A DNA stretch of 39,880 nucleotides from Oscillospiraceae bacterium (GTDB lineage: Bacteria > Bacillota > Clostridia > Oscillospirales > Oscillospiraceae). The stretch covers positions 1-39,880 of the forward strand of contig WRAB01000019.1 of assembly GCA_009780435.1 (NCBI GenBank). Direction: 5' to 3'. The position numbers and the translations under genes were made by a program. Positions 9,343-17,336 of this stretch are shown piece after piece. Below the pieces are notes generated by a model. The model did not search any database. It was not told the origin of the DNA and was given only the letters and a program-made list of their open reading frames with translations. The first letter of the stretch is position 1; each line of letters starts with the position of its first letter.

Positions 9343-10041
9343 CTATCCCGATTCCCGCCGCCGCTTGATCTCCCCGTGGAGATACGCCAGTGCATCTGAC
9401 AGCCCGCCCAGTTGATCGATCAGCCCCAGTTCTACCGCCTCTTCCCCGTCGATGACGCTCCCTACATCGGCGGCCAGTTCTCCCGTGTTGAGCATGAGTT
9501 CCAGGAACTTCTCCCCCTCGATCCGGGAGTTTTTCGTCACAAACTGGACGATCCGATCTTGGATCCGCCCAAAATAGTGATACGTCTGGGGCGCACCGAT
9601 CACCACCCCGGTCAGGCGCACGGGGTGGATGGTCATGGTCGCCGAGGGCGCAATAATGCTCCGCTTCGCCGCCACCGCCAGGGGTACGCCGATGGAGTGG
9701 CCGCCGCCCAGTACAAGGGACACCGTGGGCTTTTCCATACTGGCGATCAACTCCCCAATCCCCAGCCCCGCCTCAATGTCGCCGCCCACGGTGTTGAGCA
9801 AGACCAGAAGCCCATCGATCTCCGGGCTCTCCTCGATTGCCGCCAGTTGGGGCATGACGTGCTCGTATTTGGTGGTCTTCATGTTCTCCGCCAATATCTG
9901 ATGGCCTTCAATTTGGCCCACAATCGTAATACAGTGGATCGTCCTACCGGGGTTCTCCACGGTCACGGAGCCCATGTCCTCAATCTGATCTTTTTGATAG
10001 ATCCCCTCTTCCGGGGGTATGACTTCTTTTTTTGTCTCCAA
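9343..10041 (-). CDS. tepA: TepA-like ClpP-family serine protease
   Basis: 232 residues starting at a TTG at 10041. The ClpP/crotonase-like fold is clear: TIVGQIEGHQ and KTTKYEHVMPQL, then LLNTVGGDIEAGL, nucleophile Ser116 in GGGHSIGVPLAV, His139 in MTIHPVR, and a C-terminal DGEEAVELGLIDQLGG. Bacillus TepA is described as a cytoplasmic, membrane-associated protein linked to protein export or quality control. The start is uncertain: TTG lies in the U-tract of a hairpin (10051-10094) and its only ribosome-site-like sequence is within the hairpin arm. An ATG at 9975 is possible but would remove conserved N-terminal sequence. Confidence 0.88.
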   Translation of the reverse strand: METKKEVIPPEEGIYQKDQIEDMGSVTVENPGRTIHCITIVGQIEGHQILAENMKTTKYEHVMPQLAAIEESPEIDGLLVLLNTVGGDIEAGLGIGELIASMEKPTVSLVLGGGHSIGVPLAVAAKRSIIAPSATMTIHPVRLTGVVIGAPQTYHYFGRIQDRIVQFVTKNSRIEGEKFLELMLNTGELAADVGSVIDGEEAVELGLIDQLGGLSDALAYLHGEIKRRRESG

Positions 10042-10050
10042 AATAAAAAA

Positions 10051-10094
10051 CCGCCCTTTCTCTGTTCTCCATAGTTTGAGCAGAGAATGGGCGG
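10051..10094 (-). terminator. Terminator-like hairpin overlapping the tepA start region
   Basis: Arms 10051-10064 and 10081-10094 pair over 14 bases with one mismatch (CCGCCC/GGGCGG outer part). On the minus strand it is followed by TTTTTTATTTTGG, a good intrinsic-terminator tail, and the TTG start of tepA lies in that tail. It could be an attenuator or translation gate for tepA, since no minus-strand gene lies directly upstream. Confidence 0.6.
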
Positions 10095-10140
10095 ATTATT
10101 TCAGGCTAGTATCTTTTCCTCTACAGCAAAAAAATTGTCC

Positions 10141-10169
10141 TTGCACTCGACTATAAAAGATGATAAAAT
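10141..10169 (+). promoter_or_regulatory. Promoter of the DUF4234 gene
   Basis: TTGCAC at 10141-10146, 17-base spacer, TAAAAT at 10164-10169, then GAAGGAG before the ATG at 10203. Confidence 0.55.
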
Positions 10170-10202
10170 TTATGTCATAATTTGTTGAAGGAGTGTGCTA
10201 TT

Positions 10203-10625
10203 ATGTCAGACGTACAATCTCGCCCTATTGGACAACTGAAGACCACCCGGAGTTTATTGAAGTATATTCTGCTCTCTATCGTCACCCTGGGGATATACAG
10301 CCTCGTATTTTGGTATTGCGTGGGAGACGACATGAATGTACTGGCAAGCAGACATGACGGCAGAAGAACCATGAATTACGCTCTTGTGGCGTTTCTCCTG
10401 TCTCCCATCACCCTGGGCATTATGTTCTTTGTCTGGTGTCACGGCCTCTTAAATCGTATGGGCGCAGAGCTGGCCCGCCGGGGCATCAATTACTCTGTCG
10501 ATGCCTCTACGTTCTGGTTGTGGTGCGTCTTGGGTTCGCTCATCATTGTCGGGCCCTTTATCTATACGCATAAGGTGGCCACTGCTATGAATTTATTGGC
10601 AGAAGATTACAATATGAATGGGTAA
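10203..10625 (+). CDS. DUF4234-family small membrane protein
   Basis: 140 residues from the ATG at 10203, with GAAGGAG well spaced upstream (the longer frame from 10182 would begin inside the ribosome site). There are three likely membrane segments: LLKYILLSIVTLGIYSLVFWY, the segment around YALVAFLLSPITLGIMFFVW, and FWLWCVLGSLIIVGPFIYTH. The pattern TLGIYSLVFWY is typical of DUF4234. The function is unknown. It stands alone, convergent with the transporter gene, and shares a two-way terminator with it. Confidence 0.75.
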   Translation: MSDVQSRPIGQLKTTRSLLKYILLSIVTLGIYSLVFWYCVGDDMNVLASRHDGRRTMNYALVAFLLSPITLGIMFFVWCHGLLNRMGAELARRGINYSVDASTFWLWCVLGSLIIVGPFIYTHKVATAMNLLAEDYNMNG

Positions 10626-10657
10626 AACGGGAGCCTAGAAACCTCTCTATCTCTAAA

Positions 10658-10689
10658 AAAACGGACACCTGAAGGCAGGTGTCCGTTTT
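10658..10689. terminator. Two-way intrinsic terminator
   Basis: Perfect 13-base arms AAAACGGACACCT and its complement around a 6-base loop, with A- and T-runs on the two sides. It separates the convergent DUF4234 and transporter genes. Confidence 0.85.
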
Positions 10690-10704
10690 GCGTATATCAG
10701 TCAA

Positions 10705-11571
10705 TCAAACCTTCTCCGCTCTCCGATCCAGCAACAGATTCACCACAAGTCCCAACGCCACAAGTATGCCGCCCAGCAGAATCTGGCGGGAGAAGGCGCC
10801 GAGGATCAGCCCGTCGATGAGAAGTCCGGCAAAGACCTGTCCGACGAATAGAAATAGCGAAAGATAAAAGGCCGATATTTTCGCAACCGTCATATTGGTG
10901 AGCAATATCACGACCATTCCAATGGCGCCGCCGAGATAGATGTGCCACATGGACAAGCTCGCAAAGTTGAGAAGTCCCGGCTCCCCCCGCCCGAGCAACA
11001 GGAAGACGGGAACGGCCACGAGAAGTCCTACGATATAGTTGTAAAATGTACTGATCTGCACGCTGGTGCGCGCGGCAAGCTTTGCGTTAATCGTGCGGGA
11101 CACCACAACGGTGATCCCGCCGCCAAAGGCCACCAGAACGGCAAGTGTCTCAAAATTATCCAACATGACCGCAATTCCACCTAAGATAATCAGCAGCCCG
11201 ATGATCTTCTCTTTGCGAAAGAGATGTTTCGGCATCCCCAGCCAACCGTACTGATCGACAATCAGCCCGGAGACGCTTTGACCGAATAGCCCCAGGGCCA
11301 AAATGGCGGATACGCTGATCCGCCCAAAGGCCAGATTGGCGAATAGGACGTTGAGCACGCCGATGGCACCGCCTAAGTAGAGGCCCCAGTGCTGCCGATT
11401 GGAAAACGGCCGTTCACGCCGGAGCCAGACTAAAAGCGCAATGAGGGGCAACCCAACAATATGCACCATCACCGTGGCGGCGTGCATACCGTGCTGCCCC
11501 GCCAGCTCGCCGTTGGCGAGAATCATGATGGAGATGAGCACCCCCATCAGTAGGGATAAAAAATAATACAT
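10705..11571 (-). CDS. DMT-superfamily transporter, tandem YdcZ (DUF606) type
   Basis: 288 residues from an ATG at 11571, two bases after the coaE stop; the longer frame through coaE is discarded. There are about ten hydrophobic helices in two homologous halves of about 140 residues, each with ALGLFGQSVSGLIVDQYG / LFLFVGQVFAGLLIDGLI-like segments. YdcZ proteins are usually single 140-residue units, so this is the fused form. Predicted inner-membrane carrier; substrate unknown. The tight spacing suggests an operon prfA-coaE-ydcZ-like. Confidence 0.82.
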   Translation of the reverse strand: MYYFLSLLMGVLISIMILANGELAGQHGMHAATVMVHIVGLPLIALLVWLRRERPFSNRQHWGLYLGGAIGVLNVLFANLAFGRISVSAILALGLFGQSVSGLIVDQYGWLGMPKHLFRKEKIIGLLIILGGIAVMLDNFETLAVLVAFGGGITVVVSRTINAKLAARTSVQISTFYNYIVGLLVAVPVFLLLGRGEPGLLNFASLSMWHIYLGGAIGMVVILLTNMTVAKISAFYLSLFLFVGQVFAGLLIDGLILGAFSRQILLGGILVALGLVVNLLLDRRAEKV

Positions 11572-11573
11572 AG

Positions 11574-12164
11574 TTAATTCATAATCCTCTGGAATAACGC
11601 CCGGCAGACCTGGGTAAATTCCTCCACGCATGGATACTGATTGTCTAAGATGTAATCGCAATGTTCCTGAAAGAATGAGTCCGGCTTTTGGCTCATAATC
11701 CGCGTCCTGGCATCGGCGGGATCAATCCCTTCCCGCCTGCAAATCCGCTCAATCCGCCGCTCCATCGGGGCGATGATGCCCACCACGGCGGTGCACCAGT
11801 CCGCGATCCCGCTCTCAATGAGGGCCACGGCGTCGATGGCCACATATGCGCCCCCTTGTGCCGCCCAGTCCGCCATGCGCTGCTGTACCTCGTCTCGCAC
11901 ATAGCCGTGGGTGATTTCGTTTAAATCCGCTAGCGCCTGTGGATCGTGAAAGACAATCTGCCCCAGCGCCCGGCGATCCAGTTCCCCATCCGTCACCACG
12001 CCGGGGAATCGACCGGCGAGTTGATCTAGCATGGGTCCGCCGGCCGCAAGTAACTGGTGATACACCTGATCGCAGTCGATGACACAGGCCCCCATCTCGG
12101 CGAGAATTTGTAACGCTGTACTTTTCCCGGCACCGCTGCCACCGGTCAGGCCGATCACTACCAT
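11574..12164 (-). CDS. coaE: Dephospho-CoA kinase
   Basis: 196 residues. It catalyses the last step of coenzyme A synthesis, ATP-dependent phosphorylation of the 3'-hydroxyl of dephospho-CoA in the cytoplasm. The P-loop GLTGGSGAGKST is at residues 5-16, followed by the conserved DCDQVYHQLL and the lid region RRIERICRREGI. The length is normal for the family. It starts 7 bases after the prfA stop and ends just before the YdcZ-type gene, so the three are probably cotranscribed. Confidence 0.95.
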   Translation of the reverse strand: MVVIGLTGGSGAGKSTALQILAEMGACVIDCDQVYHQLLAAGGPMLDQLAGRFPGVVTDGELDRRALGQIVFHDPQALADLNEITHGYVRDEVQQRMADWAAQGGAYVAIDAVALIESGIADWCTAVVGIIAPMERRIERICRREGIDPADARTRIMSQKPDSFFQEHCDYILDNQYPCVEEFTQVCRALFQRIMN

Positions 12165-12171
12165 ATTGCGC

Positions 12172-13251
12172 CTACGCCTCTTCCCCGACCATGCGCATTT
12201 TCTCCGCCTGATCGGCTGTGATGAGGGCGTCTAGCACCTCATCCATGTCTCCGTTTAAAATCTGCTCAATCTTATATAATGTAAGCCCGATCCGGTGATC
12301 CGTCACCCGGCCCTGGGGGTAGTTATACGTGCGAATCCGCTCACTGCGATCCCCGGTGCCGACTTGGCTCTTCCGCTCGGCGGCCAGGGCGGCGTGTTGT
12401 TTGGCCTGCTCGGCCTCGTAGAGGCGGGAGACCAGGATTTTCATGGCCCGATCTCGGTTTTTATGCTGGCTGCGCTCGTCCTGGCACTCCACCACCGTAC
12501 CCGTGGGCAGATGGGTGATCCGAATGGCGCTCTCCGTCTTGTTGACGTGCTGGCCCCCGGCCCCGGAGGCCCGGAACGTGTCGATCTGGAGATCGGCGGG
12601 GTTGATTTCAAAGTCCACTTCCTCCATCTCCGGCAGAACTGCCACCGTCACTGTAGAGGTGTGGATCCGGCCCGACGCCTCCGTATCCGGCACCCGTTGA
12701 ACCCGGTGGACGCCGCTCTCGTATTTGAGCCGGGAATAGGCCCCGTCCCCCTGGATCACGAAACTGACCTCTTTGATGCCGCCCAATTCCGTCTCGTTGA
12801 TGTTGGCGATCTCCGTCTTCCACCGACGGCTCTCAGCGTACATGGTATACATCCGATACAGGCTCTGGGCAAAGAGGGCCGCCTCTTCTCCCCCCGCTCC
12901 GCCACGGATCTCCACAATGACGTTACGGGAGTCGTTGGGGTCACGGGGCAAGAGGAGGATCTGAAGTTCATCCTCCAAACGAACCATCTCGGATTTGGCG
13001 GACTCCAACTCCTGCTGGACCATCTCTTTAAATTCCGGATCGTCCAGTTTATCCGCCAGTAGCGCCTGGGCCTCCTCGGCGGCATGAACCTGTTTCTGAT
13101 AGGCCCGATACGCCTCCACCACCGGCGCAAGTTCCTTCTGCTCCCGGGATATCTTGGCCACAGCCGTCGGATCGTTGTAGACTTCGGGACTGGCCATCCT
13201 GTCCTCAAGTTCCTGATACTTTTCTTCTACTAATTTGAGTTTATCCAGCAT
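12172..13251 (-). CDS. prfA: Peptide chain release factor 1
   Basis: 359 residues. It recognises UAA and UAG in the ribosomal A site and triggers peptide release. The catalytic GGQ is present in [16 protein letters not shown], followed by [17 protein letters not shown]. The codon-reading tripeptide is PDT ([14 protein letters not shown]), matching the RF1 PxT pattern and not the RF2 SPF. The ATG at 13251 has AGAAGGAAA upstream. It is first in a likely operon with coaE. Confidence 0.97.
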   Translation of the reverse strand: MLDKLKLVEEKYQELEDRMASPEVYNDPTAVAKISREQKELAPVVEAYRAYQKQVHAAEEAQALLADKLDDPEFKEMVQQELESAKSEMVRLEDELQILLLPRDPNDSRNVIVEIRGGAGGEEAALFAQSLYRMYTMYAESRRWKTEIANINETELGGIKEVSFVIQGDGAYSRLKYESGVHRVQRVPDTEASGRIHTSTVTVAVLPEMEEVDFEINPADLQIDTFRASGAGGQHVNKTESAIRITHLPTGTVVECQDERSQHKNRDRAMKILVSRLYEAEQAKQHAALAAERKSQVGTGDRSERIRTYNYPQGRVTDHRIGLTLYKIEQILNGDMDEVLDALITADQAEKMRMVGEEA

Positions 13252-13289
13252 ATGATTGGTTTCCTTCTGAAAAAAGATAAAGTGCCATA

Positions 13290-13318
13290 ACCAAGTAAAA
13301 TCAATGGCTTAGTGGCAG
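13290..13318 (-). terminator. Possible terminator after the DUF1828 gene
   Basis: Imperfect stem with TGCCA/TGGCA ends located just after the DUF1828 stop codon and before prfA. There is no strong U-tract, so the call is weak. Confidence 0.35.
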
Positions 13319-13321
13319 TTT

Positions 13322-14077
13322 TCAAGCTATTTCTCTTTCAAGATAAGCCTTGCCTTCACTTTTGAAATTTTCAAAAGCGTCAAATTGCTTGTCTGCCGCA
13401 TTTGTGATTTGACGTCTATTAAATGGAGATAAGTTTTCAATATTCTCATGAACAACAAGGCTTCTAAAAGGTATTTTCTCCCGTTGAAAGCTGAGACAAG
13501 AAATAATTACTTTCGACGCCTTGGAGTCGCCGTTCACCCCAAACATGTATATTGGTTTTGGAGCACGAATAATATAATCGACCTTCAAAGTTTTATCCGA
13601 TAACGGAGCATCATTTTTAGTAATTTCATACTCTTTCAGATCTCCAGCAACAAAATCATCTAGATACTCAAAAAATAGAGATTTAACTAATTCACGTCGT
13701 AGTATATTTATATTTGACACTTTAGAGACAAGCTGACTAAATCGGTTTATTGCAAGCACAAGATTTGAGTCGGCTACGTTTAAAATGATCTCATCTTTAT
13801 CAAGAGTTCCACCATAGCTGTTTACAATATCATTTAATATTCTCCGTTTGTTTTCACTTTCAAAATCAAAAGTATACGCTACCCGCATAAGAGCATTTCC
13901 AAAGTCTCTTACAAGCATATTTCCTAAACTTAAATCAAGATATATTGACAACATATCGCCATCTTCATGAAAGAACGGGGCATAAACACGGAATACGTTC
14001 GAGCTAACTTCCTCAACGCCAACATTTGCACCGAATTGTTTTTGCAATAAAGAATTTATCTGGGTCATCTGGGTCAA
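13322..14077 (-). CDS. DUF1828/DUF1829-domain protein
   Basis: 251 residues from a TTG at 14077, chosen because AAGGAGG lies eight bases upstream (ATG at 14068 is too far from it). The N-terminal 90 residues (YAPFFHEDGDMLSIYLDLSLGNMLVRDFGNALMRV) match the DUF1828 pattern, and the remainder, with IRAPKPIYMFGVNGDSKASKVIIS, matches DUF1829. These proteins are found in phage and accessory regions, usually beside a small partner. The function is not established. Base composition is much more AT-rich than prfA on one side and the kinase gene on the other, suggesting transfer. Seventeen bases separate it from its partner, so one operon is likely. Confidence 0.75.
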   Translation of the reverse strand: MTQMTQINSLLQKQFGANVGVEEVSSNVFRVYAPFFHEDGDMLSIYLDLSLGNMLVRDFGNALMRVAYTFDFESENKRRILNDIVNSYGGTLDKDEIILNVADSNLVLAINRFSQLVSKVSNINILRRELVKSLFFEYLDDFVAGDLKEYEITKNDAPLSDKTLKVDYIIRAPKPIYMFGVNGDSKASKVIISCLSFQREKIPFRSLVVHENIENLSPFNRRQITNAADKQFDAFENFKSEGKAYLEREIA

Positions 14078-14094
14078 AGCGCACTCCTCCTTTT

Positions 14095-14586
14095 CTATAA
14101 AGTATCAAAGGATATTTGGTCATATTTTGTGAAATCGAAATATTCTTCATAATTTATTATGCTACACTCTCTAAGAAAAAACCGTTGAGCACTCTCAAAA
14201 TCATAATACTTGCCTGTCATATATTCTATTTTTGATGGGTTCGGTCCACGTCCATTCATAATGTCATCAAGTGTCAATGTATGAGAATGAACCTTAGCGT
14301 GATGTTCATATCTATGGAAACCCGCAATTGTTTCGCCATGGAATCCATTGTATCTGATTAGTTGGAAATCTCCAAACATTAGCCCAATAGAAAAATCATC
14401 TGGAAGCTTAATGTTTTGAGCAAAGAAAACTTCAAATATTAAGGAACTATCCGTTGATGCAACATTAAATTTGCACTTTCTATCACGGTTTGATTCTTTT
14501 AAATTAGGAGGCTTTCTAGATATAATCTTTTCGCATTTGATTATTCTAAGTATTTCGTCATCGTTGCGAAGTATCTCTTTACTCAC
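14095..14586 (-). CDS. Partner protein of the DUF1828 gene (DUF6978-like?)
   Basis: 163 residues from a GTG at 14586, preceded by AAGGGGGTG at good spacing; the longer frame to 14652 runs through the promoter. The central part has RYNGFHGETIAGFHRYEHHAKVH, an RYNGxH then His-rich arrangement, followed by YYDFESAQRFFLRECS. This resembles small proteins I recall beside DUF1828 genes (DUF6978), but the recall is uncertain. Very AT-rich. No membrane segment. Possible toxin-antitoxin or defence pair by analogy of arrangement only; no catalytic motif is assigned. Confidence 0.6.
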   Translation of the reverse strand: MSKEILRNDDEILRIIKCEKIISRKPPNLKESNRDRKCKFNVASTDSSLIFEVFFAQNIKLPDDFSIGLMFGDFQLIRYNGFHGETIAGFHRYEHHAKVHSHTLTLDDIMNGRGPNPSKIEYMTGKYYDFESAQRFFLRECSIINYEEYFDFTKYDQISFDTL

Positions 14587-14598
14587 AATATACACCCC

Positions 14599-14628
14599 CT
14601 TATATGATATAATAACACATCTTGTCAA
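14599..14628 (-). promoter_or_regulatory. Candidate promoter of the DUF1828 islet
   Basis: Minus-strand TTGACA (14623-14628), 18-base spacer, TATAAG (14599-14604). The -35 is perfect. The GTG start is only 12 bases downstream of the -10, so the transcript would have almost no leader; a second start further upstream cannot be excluded. Confidence 0.5.
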
Positions 14629-14718
14629 TAACGCAAACGCAAAAAATTTCATTCAAGATTGGATATAAAAGTGAATATTCTTACAAAGCCTGCACTCACA
14701 AAATCTAGTATTATCAAG

Positions 14719-14834
<116 letters not shown>

Positions 14835-14847
14835 ATACGCTCTGGAC

Positions 14848-14875
14848 ATTATATCAAAAATTCCGCCCCTGTCAA
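14848..14875 (-). promoter_or_regulatory. Promoter of tRNA-Gly
   Basis: Minus strand TTGACA (14870-14875), 16-base spacer, TATAAT (14848-14853). Both hexamers are perfect, 14 bases upstream of the tRNA. Confidence 0.85.
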
Positions 14876-14953
14876 CCCTTGGGGATGCGCTTCGGGCAAA
14901 ACGTAGAGGCCGCTGTCTGCAGCCTCATAATGTACAATCAGCTGATGTGGGGC

Positions 14954-14986
14954 GGGCGAACATTGTGCGCCCGTGTTATACATTGT
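14954..14986. repeat. Degenerate family A palindromic repeat
   Basis: The core GGGCGAACATTGTGCGCCC (14954-14972) is followed by GTGTTATACATTG, the complement of the inner flank of the element at 33173-33286 (33251-33263). The outer arm is lost. Confidence 0.6.
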
Positions 14987-15060
14987 AGAACGTCCTACAC
15001 ACCGACCCTCTATATGCGGCTTTATTCGCAACCGACCTGTGGTAGAATCCGGTGGAGTTA

Positions 15061-15089
15061 TTGTATCTCCACACCAAACATGCTATAAT
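15061..15089 (+). promoter_or_regulatory. Promoter of the cytidylate-kinase-like gene
   Basis: TTGTAT (15061-15066), 17-base spacer, TATAAT (15084-15089). Confidence 0.65.
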
Positions 15090-15126
15090 CGGTTCAACAA
15101 ACCACAGAGATGGGAGGGCATACACG

Positions 15127-15765
15127 ATGGGACACTTGGTTATCGCCATCAGCCGGGAGTTCGGCAGCAACGGCAGAGAGATCGGAGAACAGGTCGCCAA
15201 GCGGCTCGGTATCTCCTACTACGACAAGGTTCTGCTCCAACTGGCGGCGGAGCGGAGCGGGCTGTCGCCGGAATTTATGGAACGCAACGAGGAACAGGCC
15301 TCTTCCAGTTTTCTCTTTAATCTCTCCACAGCCGCCCATTCGGCCTCTAACTTTTTCTACCAATACGATGTCCCCCTGGGGGACAAGGCCTTTTTCGCCC
15401 AGGCGGAGGTCATGCGGGAATTGGCTGAGCGGGAGCCATGCGTCATCGTGGGCCGTTGCGCCGATTACGTGCTCCGCAACCACGGCCAGTGCCTAAAAAT
15501 CTTCCTCCGTGCGCCCTTGGATCACCGGGTAGAGCAGGTGGCCAGAATCCTCGACCTCACCCCGGACGAGGCGAGAACCCGTACCCTGCGGATGGACAAG
15601 GGCCGGGCCAACTACTACCGCCACTACACAGGGGAACCCTGGGGTACCGCCCACAACTATGATCTCACCGTCAACACGGCCCTCTCCGGCACCCGCGGCG
15701 CCGTAGACGTGATCTGCACCATGGCCCGCGCCGTGGAGGAGGCTCCCTCATCCTCACCGCTGTAG
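15127..15765 (+). CDS. Cytidylate kinase-like family protein
   Basis: 212 residues from the ATG at 15127, with GGGAGG nine bases before it; the longer frame from 15052 overlaps the promoter. The P-loop-like ISREFGSNGREIGEQVAKRLG is followed by YYDKVLLQLAAERSGL. Later parts include CVIVGRCADYVL and an Arg-rich lid (RTRTLRMDKGRANYYRHYTG) and a C-terminal YDLTVNT. This family is common in Firmicutes and distinct from the classical Cmk. Nucleotide phosphorylation is likely, but the substrate is not proven. It is monocistronic, followed 12 bases later by a family B repeat. Confidence 0.85.
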   Translation: MGHLVIAISREFGSNGREIGEQVAKRLGISYYDKVLLQLAAERSGLSPEFMERNEEQASSSFLFNLSTAAHSASNFFYQYDVPLGDKAFFAQAEVMRELAEREPCVIVGRCADYVLRNHGQCLKIFLRAPLDHRVEQVARILDLTPDEARTRTLRMDKGRANYYRHYTGEPWGTAHNYDLTVNTALSGTRGAVDVICTMARAVEEAPSSSPL

Positions 15766-15777
15766 CAACGCCCTTAA

Positions 15778-15894
15778 GCTCCTTTTCCAAAGGAGCTGTC
15801 AGCAAAGCTGCCTGTGGATTGCCCTTGACCTGCGGCGCAGGGATAATCCGACCTCAGGCTGACGTCTGCCACCTCCTTTGGAAAAGGAGGTTTT
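15778..15894. repeat. Family B inverted-repeat element, copy 1
   Basis: About 117 bases with outer ends GCTCCTTTTCCAAAGGAGC and CCTCCTTTGGAAAAGGAGG, and an inner conserved GATTGCCC...GCGGCGCAGGGA. It starts right after the kinase-like gene. A second copy is at 24361-24474. The size, terminal arms and intergenic position suit a MITE-like element; the ends can also fold as a terminator. Confidence 0.8.
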
Positions 15895-15916
15895 GGGTTT
15901 TCAGCAAAACAGAAAT

Positions 15917-15958
15917 CCCCCATAAGATAGGAGTTGAAATCTCCCTATTTTATGGGGG
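15917..15958. terminator. Hairpin after the XRE regulator gene
   Basis: Arms CCCCCATAAGATAGGAG and CTCCCTATTTTATGGGGG pair nearly completely. It lies just past the XRE stop. The U-tract is weak on both strands. Confidence 0.55.
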
Positions 15959-15967
15959 TTATTGCGT

Positions 15968-16204
15968 TTAATTGTTCACAGCTTCTAACTCTATTTGTTT
16001 CACTAACTCATGCGGCGATATATTAAAGGCGTTTGCAATGCGCCATATCGTTTCAAAATTAGGTTGCTTACTTCCGCTCTCTATCATAGCCAGATGGCTT
16101 CTTGCAATATCTGCAAGACCACTAAATACTTCTTGTGAGAGATTGCGCTCTTTTCTCAGCCGCCGTATTACCTTGCCAACGGCAAGTCTGTTAAATTCTA
16201 TCAT
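15968..16204 (-). CDS. XRE-family helix-turn-helix regulator
   Basis: 78 residues from the ATG at 16204, which has AAGGAAG eight bases before it (the GTG at 16213 has no ribosome site). Almost the whole protein is one HTH_3 domain: AVGKVIRRLRKERNLSQEVFSG, then ARSHLAMIESGSKQPNFETIWRIANAFNIS. There is no effector domain. The promoter region of a divergent, apparently destroyed plus-strand gene begins next to it, so this may be an orphaned regulator. Confidence 0.85.
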   Translation of the reverse strand: MIEFNRLAVGKVIRRLRKERNLSQEVFSGLADIARSHLAMIESGSKQPNFETIWRIANAFNISPHELVKQIELEAVNN

Positions 16205-16369
16205 CGCAGACACTTCCTTTCGTTCATTCTAAGCAACAATGTGAAGAATGTGGTCTGCGATGATAGACATATTAGAAAATTTATGCTATACTACAAAAAC
16301 ATAATGCATCAAAAATGCACAAATATTGGAAAAGCTCTAAAGATACTGTCCAAATAAGGAGGTTGCCTT

Positions 16370-16412
16370 ATGACTGACAGGGAATATGCCGCCCGTATCT
16401 ACTGCGTCATCT
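16370..16412 (+). pseudogene. Remnant 5' end of a plus-strand gene (uncertain)
   Basis: ATAAGGAGGTTGCCTT precedes an ATG at 16370, a near-perfect translation start. The first codons read MTDREYAARIYCVIS, then the frame runs into antisense of the htpX-like gene. The frame closes at 16567 but the later part is Trp/Cys-rich and looks non-coding. It appears to be the start of a gene divergent from the XRE regulator whose body has been deleted. Confidence 0.35.
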
Positions 16413-17303
16413 CAAATTTCGCAACGCCTCCACCCGCTTTTCAATGGGCGGATGGGTCGAAAACGGATTCGACTTTCTCTTGCTGCGGAGTTCCACACAG
16501 GGGGTCACGATATACATACCCTCTGTGGCGTTGCTCGCCCTTTGCATGGGGATACTACTGCCGCTAATGGCTTCCAACGCACTGGCCAGGGCCTCGGGGT
16601 TCCGGGTAAACTTGGCCCCCGTGGCATCTGCCAGGAACTCCCGGTTACGGCTCAACGACATTTTGAGCAACTGACCCGCAATGGGGGCCAGGATGGCAAA
16701 AATCAGCCCGACGGCCAGCATAATCAGCGCCCCGTATCCGCCCCTGTTTGAACCGCCCCCTGATCTACCACGGATCATGGCACGGCTTACGAATCGAGAG
16801 GCGATCAACGCCGCACCGATCATAATCCCCGCCACGGTCTGGAGCAGGATGTCGTAGTTCTTGATATGGGCCAACTCGTGGGCGACTACGCCCTCCAGTT
16901 GATAATAGTCCAGCCTGTCTAAAAGCCCTGTGGTTACGCAGATAACCGCATTGTTGGGATTCCGACCCGTTGCAAAGGCATTTAGAGCCCGATCCTCCAT
17001 GACGTAGAGCCGGGGCTTGGGCATCCCGGAGGCGATGCAGAGGCCCTCTAGGATATTGTTGAGTTTCGCATCCTGCTCCGGTGTCGCAGGGCGGGCGTTG
17101 TGCAGACGAAGGACAATTTTATCGCTGTTCCAATAGGCCCCAAATGAGACGAGAAAGGAGATCACCAGGGCAAATACAACGGCAAAGTGGCCCAGTTCCA
17201 GCAGGAAAAAGGAGATCACATATACGATCCCTGCAAAGAATAGAAATATCCCCGCCACGATGGCTGTTGTTTTGGCTTTATTGGAACGAATGGATTGAAA
17301 CAT
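16407..17303 (-). CDS. HtpX-like M48 zinc metalloprotease
   Basis: 298 residues from the ATG at 17303, with AGGAGG eight bases upstream (GTG at 17312 overlaps the ribosome site). There are two N-terminal membrane helices (AIVAGIFLFFAGIVYVISFF and FAVVFALVISFLVSFGAYW) and two more central hydrophobic segments. The zinc motif HELAH is at about residues 142-146 in VVAHELAHIKNYD, with the third ligand in NREFLADA. The C-terminus THPPIEKRVEALRNL is typical. HtpX degrades damaged membrane proteins from the cytoplasmic side. LemA lies directly upstream, a pairing often seen. Confidence 0.92.
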   Translation of the reverse strand: MFQSIRSNKAKTTAIVAGIFLFFAGIVYVISFFLLELGHFAVVFALVISFLVSFGAYWNSDKIVLRLHNARPATPEQDAKLNNILEGLCIASGMPKPRLYVMEDRALNAFATGRNPNNAVICVTTGLLDRLDYYQLEGVVAHELAHIKNYDILLQTVAGIMIGAALIASRFVSRAMIRGRSGGGSNRGGYGALIMLAVGLIFAILAPIAGQLLKMSLSRNREFLADATGAKFTRNPEALASALEAISGSSIPMQRASNATEGMYIVTPCVELRSKRKSNPFSTHPPIEKRVEALRNLR

Positions 17304-17336
17304 TGGAACCACCTCCTTGTCGCTTCTCCAGGGCGT

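Noticed and set aside
12295-13062. A 255-codon plus-strand frame over prfA
   Set aside because: prfA on the opposite strand has all RF1 motifs; this frame resembles no family and has no start signal.
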